A stretch of DNA of 64,000 bases from Gemmiger sp. An50 (GTDB lineage Bacteria; Bacillota; Clostridia; Oscillospirales; Ruminococcaceae). A model generated the notes under the pieces. The model was not told the origin of the DNA and did not search any database. It saw only the letters and a list, made by a program, of their open reading frames with translations. The translations under genes were made by a program, and so were the position numbers. Shown here piece after piece: positions 31,764-40,559 of this stretch. How positions within the stretch are numbered: the stretch's first letter is position 1; each line of letters begins with the position of its first letter. Where the stretch lies: NCBI RefSeq assembly GCF_002161595.1, contig NZ_NFID01000017.1:1-64000 (forward strand), given 5' to 3'.

Positions 31764-32804
31764 ATGCAGAAAACCTGTATTTCATCCTATACCCTTGAGC
31801 AGCTGGCCGAACAGCTGAAAGCCATGGGCCAGCCCGCCTTCCGGGCAAAGCAGATCTTTCACTGGCTGCACCAGAAGCTGGTCACCGAGTTTTCGGCCAT
31901 GACCGACCAGCCCAAGGCGCTGCTGGCGAAGCTGGAAGAGGAGTACTACATCGCGGCTCCCGTCATCCAGCGGCGGCAGCAGTCCAAGGACGGCACGGTG
32001 AAATATCTTTTCCGCCTGGCAGACGGCAACTGCATCGAGACGGTGGTAATGCGCTATAATTATGGTAACACCGTGTGCGTGTCCACCCAGGTGGGCTGCC
32101 GCATGGGCTGCCGGTTCTGCGCCTCTACCCAGGCGGGCCGGGTGCGCAACCTGGAAGCCGGAGAGATCGCGGCGGAAATCTACGCCGCCCAGAAAGACAT
32201 CGGCGAGCGCATTTCCCACATCGTGCTCATGGGCATTGGCGAACCGCTGGACAACTTCGACAATGTGATGGATTTTCTCACCATCATTTCCAGCCCTGAG
32301 GGCGTGAACATCGGCATGCGGAACATCAGCCTGTCCACCTGCGGCATTGTGCCCCAGATCGACAAGCTGGCGGAAAAGAAGCTGCAGCTCACCCTGTCCA
32401 TCTCGCTGCATGCGCCCAACAACGCTATGCGCAGCCAGATGATGCCGGTGAACGACGCATATCCGGTGGAGGAGCTCATCGCCGCCTGCCGCCGCTACCA
32501 GAAGGTCACCGGCCGGCGCATCAGCTTTGAATATTCCATGGTGCGGGGCGTGAACGACAGCCCTGCCACCGCCAAGGAGCTGGCAAAGCTCATCCGGGGC
32601 ATGGGGGCCCATGTGAACCTGATCCCCATCAACCCGGTGGACGGCAGCCCCTACTCTGCCACCGACGCGGAGAACGTGAAGCGCTTCCAGAATATGCTCA
32701 CCGATTTAGGGGTGAACGCCACCGTGCGCCGCCGCCTGGGCAGCGACATCAGCGCCGCCTGCGGCCAGCTGCGGCGGGAGGCAGCAAAGGAGGAACAGCC
32801 ATGA
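31764..32804 (+). CDS. rlmN: dual-specificity 23S rRNA/tRNA adenine-C2 methyltransferase RlmN
   Basis: 346 residues, a radical-SAM enzyme. The cluster motif C112-x3-C116-x2-C119 is in GCRMGCRFCAS; GIGEPL binds the AdoMet, and the methyl-carrying Cys near residue 330 is in ISAACGQL. It methylates A2503 of 23S rRNA and A37 of some tRNAs. The stop overlaps the prpC start (ATGA). Confidence 0.96.
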   Translation: MQKTCISSYTLEQLAEQLKAMGQPAFRAKQIFHWLHQKLVTEFSAMTDQPKALLAKLEEEYYIAAPVIQRRQQSKDGTVKYLFRLADGNCIETVVMRYNYGNTVCVSTQVGCRMGCRFCASTQAGRVRNLEAGEIAAEIYAAQKDIGERISHIVLMGIGEPLDNFDNVMDFLTIISSPEGVNIGMRNISLSTCGIVPQIDKLAEKKLQLTLSISLHAPNNAMRSQMMPVNDAYPVEELIAACRRYQKVTGRRISFEYSMVRGVNDSPATAKELAKLIRGMGAHVNLIPINPVDGSPYSATDAENVKRFQNMLTDLGVNATVRRRLGSDISAACGQLRREAAKEEQP

Positions 32805-33541
32805 AACTGGCCGGCAAAACCGATATCGGCAGCTGCCGCAATGAAAATCAGGACAATTACCGGGCCGCCCGCCTGCCAGACGACACCGTCTGGGCCGTTG
32901 TGTGTGACGGTATGGGCGGCGCGGCAGCGGGTCAGCTGGCGGCACAGATCGCCACCGACACCATGGAGTCCTGCTTTGAAAGCGGCCTGAAAAACCTGCC
33001 CAAGGGCCAGGAACGGGCCTTCCTGATGCACTGTGTCACTCAGGCCAACCGGGCCATTTACAATGAGGCCCAGGCCCACCCGGAAAACAAGGGGATGGGC
33101 ACCACCGCCGTGTGCTGCCTGGTGCGGCACGATACCCTGCATGTGGCTCACGTGGGCGATTCCCGTGCCTACCTCTGCCGGGATGGGCAGATCAGCCAGC
33201 TCACCCGGGACCATTCCATGGTGCAGGAGCTGGTGGAAGCGGGGCGGCTGACCACCGAGGAGGCCGAGAACTACCCCCACAAAAACCTCATCACCAAGGC
33301 GCTGGGCGTGGAGCCCGGTGTGCAGGCGGATTATTCCAGCATGCCTGCTCAGCCCGGCGACGTGATCCTCATGTGCAGCGACGGGCTTTCCGGTGTGGTA
33401 CCGGACGGCCAGCTGCTTGCCATCATCCAGCACAACCCGTTTTTCACGGTGCCGCGGCGGCTGGTGGAGCAGGCGCTCCAGGCAGGCGGGCAGGACAACA
33501 TCACCGCCCTGCTGATCGAGGTAGAGCAAACGGAGGACTGA
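32801..33541 (+). CDS. prpC: PP2C-type Ser/Thr protein phosphatase PrpC
   Basis: 246 residues. The PP2C metal-binding motifs are clear: NEDQ-like CRNENQDN, CDGMGGAAAG (metal Asp), SDGLSG and GQDNIT. It counteracts PrkC, encoded right after it with a one-base gap, on targets such as translation GTPases and cell-wall regulators. It is cytosolic. Confidence 0.95.
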   Translation: MKLAGKTDIGSCRNENQDNYRAARLPDDTVWAVVCDGMGGAAAGQLAAQIATDTMESCFESGLKNLPKGQERAFLMHCVTQANRAIYNEAQAHPENKGMGTTAVCCLVRHDTLHVAHVGDSRAYLCRDGQISQLTRDHSMVQELVEAGRLTTEEAENYPHKNLITKALGVEPGVQADYSSMPAQPGDVILMCSDGLSGVVPDGQLLAIIQHNPFFTVPRRLVEQALQAGGQDNITALLIEVEQTED

Positions 33542-33542
33542 G

Positions 33543-35492
33543 ATGGATCAACTGATAGGCAAAAAGCTGGACGGCCGCTACCTGCTGGAGGAGCTGGTGG
33601 GTGTGGGCGGCATGGCCAATGTTTATAAAGGTGTGGACCTGAAAAACCAGCGTGTGGTGGCAGTAAAGGTCCTGCGGGAGGAATTTCTGGAAAACCCGGA
33701 GCTGGTCTACCGGTTCAAGAATGAATCCAAGGCCATCTCCATTCTGGACCATCCGGGCATCGTGAAGGTGTTCGACGTGTCGGTCACCGACAAGCTCCAG
33801 TACATCGTGATGGAATACATCGACGGCATTACCCTGAAGGAGTACATGACCCGCCGGGGCGAGCCCCTCACCTGGAAAGAGGTGGTGCATTTCACCGAGC
33901 AGATTCTGGATGCATTGGACCATGCCCACCGGAAGGGCGTGGTCCACCGGGACATCAAGCCCCAGAACATCATGCTGCTGGCCGACGGCAAGGTCAAGAT
34001 CATGGACTTCGGCATCGCCCGTTTCTCCCGCGCCGAGAGCCAGATGGTAAGCAATAAGGCCATCGGTTCGGTGCATTACATCAGCCCCGAGCAGGCCAAG
34101 GGCGACGTGACTGACGCAAAGGCAGACATCTATTCCGTGGGCATCATGCTGTACGAGATGCTGTCCGGCAAGCTGCCCTTTGAATCGGATGACGCGGTCT
34201 CGGTGGCCATCAAGCAGATTTCAGACAAGGCTGTCCCTCTGGGGCAGATCGCACCGGATGTGCCCCAGGCACTGCAGGACATCACCGCCCGGGCCATGGC
34301 GAAGGACCCGAACCGGCGATATCCCAGCGCCCGCGCCATGCTGGAGGACATTGAGGAATTCAAGCGCAACCCCAGCATCCGGTTTGAGTATGAGTATTTA
34401 ACTGAGGATTCGCCGTCGAGGTATATTGACAAGGTGGTTAAACAAAGCAGATCCGGCTCCGGCCAGAACGATCCGCGGCGCACCGGTCAGCGTTCCACAC
34501 GCACCGGCAGCCAGCAGACTTCCCGCAGCGGTCAGAGCCGCACCACGGGTACCCAAAGCCGGAAAAAGAAGAAAAAGCGCATCGGCCTGCTGCCGGTGCT
34601 GGCGGGTATGGCCACAGCCTTCGCTCTGGGCTCCGCCATCCTGTGCTTCATGATCTTCGCGAACTCCACCAACCCCCTGTTCAGCAGCAAGGAGGACGTG
34701 GAGCTGCCCGACTTCACCGGTATGAACTGGGAGGAAGTAAAAGCCCAGTACAACGACAAGCTCAGCCTGACCGCTGAAATGGTGAACAGCAGCGAGACCG
34801 AAGAAGGCATCATCATCAGCCAGTCTCCCCGCGGTCCCCGTACCGTGAAGGAGGGCCAGAAGGTCACCCTGAAGGTGAGCATCGGCACGCTGTATGTGAA
34901 CATCCCGTCGGTAAACGGCTGGACTGCATCCGAAGCGGAAGAAGCTTTGAAGAACGAGGGCCTGCAGGTACGCCGGGTCAATGAGGCGGACGACACCGTG
35001 CCGGAGGGCAGCGTAATCCGCACCGATCCCGCCAACGGTGAGCAGGTGGCCAGCGGTTCCACCGTGACCATGTATGTGAGCCAGAAGAAGGTGGACCTGG
35101 AACGCTCGGTGCCCCAGCTGCTTGGTCTGACCGAGGCGGACGCCCAGAAGGCGCTGACCGCCAGCAATCTGCGCACCGGTACCCGTACCGAGGCTTACAG
35201 CAGCGAGTACGAGGCGGGCCGCGTGATTGGCCAGACCTATGAAGCGGGCAGCCTGGTCCGCATCAACACCACGGTGGGCTACACCGTGTCGCTGGGACCG
35301 GAGCCTACGCCGGAACCGACTCCTGAACCCACTCCGGAGCCCACTCCGGAACCCACGCCCAGCCCCACCCCGACCGCGACCCAGCCGCCGGTGGTGGTGA
35401 CCCCGGGCGAGGACGACTCTAGTAAGGGCGATTCGGATAAGGGAAACTCGAATAAAGAAGACAGCAACAAGCAGGAACAGCAGGACGATTGA
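33543..35492 (+). CDS. prkC: PASTA-domain Ser/Thr protein kinase PrkC
   Basis: 649 residues. The cytosolic kinase (about 10-270) has the Gly-rich loop LVGVGGMANVYKG, VAVKVLREE, HRDIKPQNIML and MDFGIA. A basic juxtamembrane linker rich in Ser, Thr and Arg (about 300-340) precedes one membrane helix (about 347-370). Outside lie three PASTA repeats (about 382-590) that sense muropeptides, then a PTPE-repeat stalk and a charged tail (GDSDKGNSNKEDSNKQ). It may pass cell-wall or germination signals to PrpC-regulated targets. Confidence 0.95.
   Translation: MDQLIGKKLDGRYLLEELVGVGGMANVYKGVDLKNQRVVAVKVLREEFLENPELVYRFKNESKAISILDHPGIVKVFDVSVTDKLQYIVMEYIDGITLKEYMTRRGEPLTWKEVVHFTEQILDALDHAHRKGVVHRDIKPQNIMLLADGKVKIMDFGIARFSRAESQMVSNKAIGSVHYISPEQAKGDVTDAKADIYSVGIMLYEMLSGKLPFESDDAVSVAIKQISDKAVPLGQIAPDVPQALQDITARAMAKDPNRRYPSARAMLEDIEEFKRNPSIRFEYEYLTEDSPSRYIDKVVKQSRSGSGQNDPRRTGQRSTRTGSQQTSRSGQSRTTGTQSRKKKKKRIGLLPVLAGMATAFALGSAILCFMIFANSTNPLFSSKEDVELPDFTGMNWEEVKAQYNDKLSLTAEMVNSSETEEGIIISQSPRGPRTVKEGQKVTLKVSIGTLYVNIPSVNGWTASEAEEALKNEGLQVRRVNEADDTVPEGSVIRTDPANGEQVASGSTVTMYVSQKKVDLERSVPQLLGLTEADAQKALTASNLRTGTRTEAYSSEYEAGRVIGQTYEAGSLVRINTTVGYTVSLGPEPTPEPTPEPTPEPTPEPTPSPTPTATQPPVVVTPGEDDSSKGDSDKGNSNKEDSNKQEQQDD
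35299..35370 (+). repeat. PTPE-encoding tandem repeat in prkC
   Basis: A 12-base unit (roughly CCGGAGCCCACT) repeated about five times encodes (PEPT)n in the extracellular stalk. Such tracts vary in copy number by slippage. Confidence 0.8.
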
Positions 35493-35523
35493 TCCTGCGG
35501 CACGCTGCTCGTGAAGCAATGGG

Positions 35524-35556
35524 GCCGGGCCGTGGTATCAGCGGCCCGGCTCTTTC
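35524..35556 (+). terminator. possible weak terminator between prkC and rsgA
   Basis: A nine-base stem GCCGGGCCG (35524-35532)/CGGCCCGGC (35542-35550) followed by TCTTTCC. The U-tract is poor, so it may only reduce transcription into rsgA. Confidence 0.45.
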
Positions 35557-35592
35557 CAATAAGGAAAAGCAAAACTGGGAAAGGAATTCACT

Positions 35593-36468
35593 ATGCCGGA
35601 AGGATACATCAAAAAAGGGATCGGCGGTTTTTACTATGTGCAGTGCGGCGACGAGCTGCTGGAATGCAAGGCAAAGGGCATCTTCCGCAAGCGGGGCATC
35701 ACCCCGGTGGCGGGTGACCGGGTCACGGTGGAGGTGGAGAACGGCGGCAATGTGATTGCCGAGATCGCACCCCGCCGCAATGTGTTTGTACGGCCGCCCA
35801 TTGCCAATCTGGATGTGCTGTTCATCGTGGCCAGCACCACCCAGCCGGTGCCCAGCACCCTGGTGCTGGATAAACTCACCGCCATCGCGGTGGACAAGGA
35901 GGTGCAGCCGGTGTTGGTGTTCACCAAGGGCGATTTGGCCAGCACCGAAAAGCTGACCGGGGCCTATGCGCTGTCCACCTTGCCGGTGGTGATCGTGGAT
36001 CACGCCACCGGCGGCGGATTGGACGAGATCAAGAGCATGATCCAGGGCAAGCTCTGTGCCTTCTGCGGCAACTCCGGCGTGGGCAAGAGCACCCTGCTCA
36101 ATGCCCTGCTGCCCGACCTTGCCCAGCAGACCGGCTCCATCAGCCAGAAGCTGGGCCGCGGCCGCCACACCACCCGCGAGGTGGAAATCTTCGAGGCCTT
36201 CGGCGGCTACGTGGCCGACACCCCGGGCTTCGCCAGCCTGGACACCGGCAAGGCCTGTTACATCCCCAAGGAAAACCTGCAATACGCCTTCCCGGAATTT
36301 GCGCCCTATGTGCATGAGTGCAAGTTCACCGGCTGCGCCCACCGGGCAGAGAAGGGATGCGCGGTGCTGGAAGCCCTCAAGGAGGGCAAGATCAGCCAGA
36401 GCCGTTACGACAGCTACGCCGCCATGTACGACGAAGTGAAGGATATCAAGGACTGGGAGCTGCGCTGA
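35593..36468 (+). CDS. rsgA: ribosome small subunit-dependent GTPase RsgA
   Basis: 291 residues. An OB-fold N-terminus (about 1-65), then a circularly permuted GTPase with G4-like VFTKGD ahead of the P-loop GNSGVGKST and the TPGFASL motif. A C-terminal zinc knuckle has the expected Cys/His set (CKFTGCAHRAEKGCAV). It helps late 30S maturation. Rpe, which usually follows, is missing here; thiN follows after one base. Confidence 0.95.
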   Translation: MPEGYIKKGIGGFYYVQCGDELLECKAKGIFRKRGITPVAGDRVTVEVENGGNVIAEIAPRRNVFVRPPIANLDVLFIVASTTQPVPSTLVLDKLTAIAVDKEVQPVLVFTKGDLASTEKLTGAYALSTLPVVIVDHATGGGLDEIKSMIQGKLCAFCGNSGVGKSTLLNALLPDLAQQTGSISQKLGRGRHTTREVEIFEAFGGYVADTPGFASLDTGKACYIPKENLQYAFPEFAPYVHECKFTGCAHRAEKGCAVLEALKEGKISQSRYDSYAAMYDEVKDIKDWELR

Positions 36469-36469
36469 G

Positions 36470-37129
36470 ATGGCTGAGAGAAAAGAAACAAGATGCGTGA
36501 TCGTGTCGGCCGCGCCGCTGGCAGCCTCCATGAAAAAGCTGCTGCGGCCCGGCGACTATCTGATCGCCTGTGATGGAGGCTACCGGAGTACCCGGCAGCT
36601 ACTGGAACGGGAACCGGATGTGATTCTGGGAGATTTCGACAGCGCACCCGAGCCGGAGGGGACCGGTGCTGTGGTGCTGCCCCGGGTCAAGGACGATACA
36701 GATACCCACTATGCCGCCAAGCTGGCAGTGGAAAAGGGCTTTTCCCAGGTGCTCATGCTGGGGGCGCTGGGCGGCCACCGGCTGGAGCACACGCTGGCCA
36801 ACATCGGCACCGGCCTGTGGCTGGCAAAGCAGGGCGTACAGGTAACACTGGCCGACGAGGACAGTCTGCTTTGCTATCTGATGCCCGGCGAGACCATGGA
36901 GCTGCCCTACGAGCCGGAGGAATACTTTTCGGTGCTGCCGCTGGAGGGCAGAGCCGAGGGAGTGTGTGAGCGGGGTGCAAAATACACCCTGGAGGACGCC
37001 ACCCTCACCACAGTGGATTTTCCGCTGGGGGTAAGTAATGAGACCCTGCCCGGCGGCGCAACCATCACGGTGCGAACGGGCGCTTTGCTGGTGATCCGCA
37101 CCAAAAAGGACCACCAACTGGACCGCTGA
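36470..37129 (+). CDS. thiN: thiamine pyrophosphokinase
   Basis: 219 residues. The catalytic domain has the acidic motifs ACDGGYR and ILGDFDS, and VLPRVKDDTDTHYA, which bind Mg-ATP; the C-terminal beta domain for thiamine runs from about 130. It converts thiamine to thiamine diphosphate. It is the usual member between rsgA/rpe and spoVM in Firmicutes. Confidence 0.92.
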   Translation: MAERKETRCVIVSAAPLAASMKKLLRPGDYLIACDGGYRSTRQLLEREPDVILGDFDSAPEPEGTGAVVLPRVKDDTDTHYAAKLAVEKGFSQVLMLGALGGHRLEHTLANIGTGLWLAKQGVQVTLADEDSLLCYLMPGETMELPYEPEEYFSVLPLEGRAEGVCERGAKYTLEDATLTTVDFPLGVSNETLPGGATITVRTGALLVIRTKKDHQLDR

Positions 37130-37196
37130 TGCACAAATCCCGGGGCGGATGGATATACTGAAGCAAAACCATCAGCCACAAGGGAGGGAAGCGGCA

Positions 37197-37277
37197 ATGC
37201 AAGTGATCGTGGTCAAAAGCCCCAAATGCCTGGCAGGAGTTCTGCGGGCGCTGTTTAAGATCAAGAAGGAAAACTGA
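37197..37277 (+). CDS. spoVM: stage V sporulation protein M (SpoVM), 26 residues
   Basis: This 26-codon gene encodes an amphipathic helix that recognises the convex forespore membrane and anchors SpoIVA. The predicted sequence MQVIVVKSPKCLAGVLRALF plus a basic tail (KIKKEN) keeps the defining features of Bacillus SpoVM: exactly 26 residues, Lys7, the bend Pro9, the Gly at 14 and a basic C-terminus. Position 8 is Ser where Bacillus has Leu, and Cys11 replaces Phe. GGGAGGG stands about nine bases before the ATG. The place, right after thiN, is the same as in Bacillus, and sipL and spoIVA follow. The combination of length, motif and synteny makes this nearly certain. Confidence 0.9.
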   Translation: MQVIVVKSPKCLAGVLRALFKIKKEN

Positions 37278-37290
37278 GTCCGACTCAAAG

Positions 37291-37333
37291 CAAAGGGCCC
37301 GCTGCCTGAAAAAACCAGGCGGCGGGCCCTTTG
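37291..37333 (+). other. strong hairpin between spoVM and sipL, no clear U-tract
   Basis: CAAAGGGCCCGC (37291-37302) pairs with GCGGGCCCTTTG (37322-37333) with an inner GCCTG/CAGGC stem. It is not followed by a T run on either strand, so it may be an RNA-processing or stability element, not a standard terminator. Confidence 0.5.
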
Positions 37334-37368
37334 CCTGCAAAAAAGGGGTATGGCTTGCCCACCGCGCG

Positions 37369-37377
37369 CATATACAT
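37369..37377 (+). promoter_or_regulatory. possible sigma-E type -10 ahead of sipL
   Basis: CATATACAT resembles the CATACANT mother-cell -10. A weak -35-like GGTATG stands about 15 bases upstream. Only suggestive. Confidence 0.35.
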
Positions 37378-37408
37378 GGGACTAGAAACGCGCGAAAGGG
37401 GCGAAAAA

Positions 37409-38923
37409 ATGGAATTGAAGGTATTCAGGGACTCGCTGTCCGCCATGGGGAGCCTGTGCGAGACCAAGGCAGAGCTTCCGGTGGAGGCGGAGATCCTTAT
37501 TCCGGATTATCTGCCGCAGGTGTTCAAGATCATAAAATGCTTCGTCTACCTGGTGCCGCTGCAAAAACAGATCACAGCCGGCCGCCTGACTGTGGACGGC
37601 TACCTGCGGTGTGTGGTGTATTACCAGGCCGAGGAGGACCAAAGCCTGTGCCAGACCGAACAGAAGCTGCCCTTCACCCGGGCTATGGATCTGCCGGAGG
37701 GGGATTATTCCGGCTACAGCGTCCAGGTGGGCGGTCAGCTGGAATATCTGAACTGCCGGGCGGTGAACCAGCGCCGGGTGGATCTGCGGGGGGCTTATGC
37801 CCTCAGTGCCCGGGTGGCCTGCCGCACCGACCAGGAGGTGATCACCGCTCTGGCGGACTGCGGCATCGAGCAGCGGATGGAATCGGTGGAGGGCGTCAAG
37901 TGCCTGGCCAGCCTGGATAAGATGATTACCGCGGAGGAGCAGCTGCAGTTTGCCCAGCCGCCTCAGGCCATTCTGGACGTAGCCGGAGTGGGCCAGGTGG
38001 AGGATGTGAAGCTGATTTCCGGCAAGGCGGTGGTCAAAGGCGCCATCCAGGTGAACCTGTTGTATCGCACCGGCCCCGGCTATCAGATGGAACAGACCCA
38101 GCAGCGGGTAGCATTCAATCAAATTTTGGACCTGGAGGGCGTGCCGGAGGACAGCGAGTGCTTTGCATCCGCCGAGCTCACCGGCTGCACCGTGATGGCC
38201 GCGGCCCAGGAGGGCGGCCACACCATCACCGCCACCGCGGCGCTGCATCTGCGGGTGTGGCGCAAAAACGAGTGCTATCTGGTCAGCGACGCCTTCTCCA
38301 CCCAGTTCGAGACCCAGGTGAGCAGCCAGCGTATCCTCACCGAGCAGCTGTTCCAGACCCTCGGACAGGAGTGTGAGGCCCAGACCGGCGGTGCGCTGCC
38401 GGACGAGGAGGCCCAGATCATCCACTGCTTTGTGCTGCCCGGCCTGCCGGAGCTCACCGCCGTGGGGCAGGGGGTCCAGCTGAGCGGCCGGGCCAGCGCC
38501 CATGTGTTCTGCATGAACTCGCTGGGCGAGATCGACTGCTACGACAAGAGCTTTGAATATACCCTGAGTCCGCCCTGGCCGGGCAGCCCGGAGGAATACC
38601 GCTGCGAGTGCTGGCCCACCGTCACCGACATCGACGTGCGAAAGAATGGGGCCGAGATGACCCTGAGCGCCCGCATCCGGCTGGACGGCTTGGTGTTCAA
38701 GCGCAGCTGGCAGACGGCGCTGGCGCAGGTGGAATGCGGCGAAGCGCTGGAGCAGCCGGAGCCGGACATCGCGCTGCGCATCTATTACGCGGCCCCCGGC
38801 GAGGACGTGTTCGAAATCGCCAAGCGGTACCATGTGTCACCGTCGGCCATGCTGAAAAGCAACCAGCTGGAGGACACCCGCATCACCCAGGCGGCCCGGC
38901 TGCTGGTGCCGGCCAGCATGTGA
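37409..38923 (+). CDS. sipL: SipL-like spore coat morphogenetic protein (DUF3794 + LysM)
   Basis: 504 residues. The bulk is built of DUF3794/SPOCS modules (repeats around 20-110, 170-265 and 300-440), and the C-terminus is a LysM domain (about 455-503: YYAAPGEDVFEIAKRYHVSP...LLVP). This architecture and length match SipL of Clostridioides difficile, which binds SpoIVA through its LysM domain and is needed to attach the coat. Bacillus uses SpoVID for this. Location right before spoIVA supports the role. AAAGGGG sets the ATG at 37409; an earlier in-frame Met lacks a site. Confidence 0.85.
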   Translation: MELKVFRDSLSAMGSLCETKAELPVEAEILIPDYLPQVFKIIKCFVYLVPLQKQITAGRLTVDGYLRCVVYYQAEEDQSLCQTEQKLPFTRAMDLPEGDYSGYSVQVGGQLEYLNCRAVNQRRVDLRGAYALSARVACRTDQEVITALADCGIEQRMESVEGVKCLASLDKMITAEEQLQFAQPPQAILDVAGVGQVEDVKLISGKAVVKGAIQVNLLYRTGPGYQMEQTQQRVAFNQILDLEGVPEDSECFASAELTGCTVMAAAQEGGHTITATAALHLRVWRKNECYLVSDAFSTQFETQVSSQRILTEQLFQTLGQECEAQTGGALPDEEAQIIHCFVLPGLPELTAVGQGVQLSGRASAHVFCMNSLGEIDCYDKSFEYTLSPPWPGSPEEYRCECWPTVTDIDVRKNGAEMTLSARIRLDGLVFKRSWQTALAQVECGEALEQPEPDIALRIYYAAPGEDVFEIAKRYHVSPSAMLKSNQLEDTRITQAARLLVPASM

Positions 38924-38941
38924 AAGGAGGGGAGGAATTCA

Positions 38942-40417
38942 ATGGAAACCCAGGGCGTTTATAAGGACATCGCAGCCCGTACCGGCGGCGATATTTACAT
39001 CGGCGTGGTGGGCCCGGTGCGCACCGGCAAGAGCACCTTCATCAAAAAATTTATGGAGGAGCTGGTGCTGCCTCAGCTCACCAGCCCGGCGGTGAAGAAC
39101 CGGGCGCGGGACGAACTGCCCCAGTCCGCCGCAGGGCGCACCATCATGACCACCGAGCCCAAATTCATCCCGGAGGCCGCCGTCACCATCGAGCTGGAAG
39201 GAGGCGGCAGCTTCAAGACCCGGCTGATCGATTGTGTGGGCTACATGGTGGAGGGAGCCATGGGCCACGAGGAGGACGAAAAGCCCCGCATGGTGAAGAG
39301 CCCCTGGTTTGAGGAGGAGATTCCCTTCGATCAGGCGGCCCAGACCGGCACCCGCAAGGTGATCCGGGAGCATTCCACCATCGGACTGGTCATCACCACC
39401 GACGGCTCCATCAGCGACATTCCCCGGGAAAAATACCAGGCGGCGGAGGCTCAGGTCATCGCCGAGCTGGACGAGATCAACAAGCCCTTTGTAATTCTGC
39501 TCAACTGTGTGGACCCCCATAAGCCGGATGTGTACCAGCTGGCCCAGCAGATGGAGCAGGAATACGGCCACACCGTGATTCCGGTCAGTTGCCTGGACCT
39601 GGACCGGGCGGCCATCGGCAAGATTTTGCAGAGCGTGCTCTATGAGTTTGAGGTGAAGGAAATCGCCTTCGCCATGCCCAAGTGGATCACCATGCTGGAG
39701 CCGGACCACTGGCTGCAGCAGCAGGTCTACGCGGCGGCCCGGGAATACGCGGACTCGGTGGCCCAGATGAAGGACGTGGCTTGCCGGGAAGGCCCGGTGC
39801 AGTGTGAGGCGCTGAAAGCCTCCCGCATCCGTTCGCTGGAGCTGGCCACCGGCCGGGTGGTACTGGAGCTGGAGCTGCGGCCGGAGATTTTCTATCAGGT
39901 GCTGGGCGAGACCACCGGCCTGGAAATCTGCGACGAGGCCAGCCTGATGCCCTGCATCATCGGCCTTGCCCGTGCCAAGCGGGAATATGAGAAGATTCGC
40001 AGCGCGCTGGAACAGGTGGAGGCCACCGGCTACGGCATCGTGATGCCCACCATCAGCGAGCTGCGGCTGGAGGAGCCGGAGATCGTGCACCAGGGCGGCC
40101 GCTACGGGGTGCGGCTGCGGGCCAGCGCCCCGTCCATCCATCTGCTCAAAGCCACCATCAACACCGAGATTTCTCCCATCGTGGGCTCGGAAAAGCAGTC
40201 GGAGGAGCTGGTGGTCAGCCTGCTGCACGACTTCGAGCAGGACCCGCTGAAGATCTGGCAGTCCAACATCTTTGGCAAGAGCCTGCACGAGCTGGTAAAC
40301 GAGGGGCTGCAGAACAAGCTGCTGCACATGCCCCAGGAGGCCCGCGCCCGCCTGCAGGAGACCCTGGAGCGGGTGATCAACGAGGGCTGTACCGGCCTGA
40401 TCTGCATTATTTTGTAA
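38942..40417 (+). CDS. spoIVA: stage IV sporulation protein A
   Basis: 491 residues, the family length. The N-terminal ATPase domain has the Walker A GPVRTGKS (about 24-31) and the SpoIVA-specific ARDELPQSAAGRTIMTTEPKF segment; the C-terminal domain (about 400-491) inserts into the coat basement and contacts SpoVM. SpoIVA polymerises by ATP hydrolysis into a shell around the forespore. AAAGGAGG precedes the ATG, 18 bases after sipL. Confidence 0.97.
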   Translation: METQGVYKDIAARTGGDIYIGVVGPVRTGKSTFIKKFMEELVLPQLTSPAVKNRARDELPQSAAGRTIMTTEPKFIPEAAVTIELEGGGSFKTRLIDCVGYMVEGAMGHEEDEKPRMVKSPWFEEEIPFDQAAQTGTRKVIREHSTIGLVITTDGSISDIPREKYQAAEAQVIAELDEINKPFVILLNCVDPHKPDVYQLAQQMEQEYGHTVIPVSCLDLDRAAIGKILQSVLYEFEVKEIAFAMPKWITMLEPDHWLQQQVYAAAREYADSVAQMKDVACREGPVQCEALKASRIRSLELATGRVVLELELRPEIFYQVLGETTGLEICDEASLMPCIIGLARAKREYEKIRSALEQVEATGYGIVMPTISELRLEEPEIVHQGGRYGVRLRASAPSIHLLKATINTEISPIVGSEKQSEELVVSLLHDFEQDPLKIWQSNIFGKSLHELVNEGLQNKLLHMPQEARARLQETLERVINEGCTGLICIIL

Positions 40418-40438
40418 CAAAAAATCCCAAAGCAAAAA

Positions 40439-40471
40439 GCCGCCGTATCGGCAAAATACGGCGGCTTTTTT
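40439..40471 (+). terminator. terminator of spoIVA
   Basis: GCCGCCGTAT (40439-40448) pairs with ATACGGCGGC (40456-40465), followed by six T residues. Confidence 0.92.
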
Positions 40472-40523
40472 GTGTAAAAACGGTGCAAACTAACCCCAAT
40501 GAGGCGGACCAGGCGCAAAAACA

Positions 40524-40552
40524 TTGATTCTTTGGTGAAAATAGTGTAAAAT
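40524..40552 (+). promoter_or_regulatory. promoter of the NDP-sugar dehydratase gene
   Basis: TTGATT (40524-40529), 17-base spacer, TAAAAT (40547-40552). It predicts a leader of about 200 bases. Confidence 0.65.
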
Positions 40553-40559
40553 TACAAGA

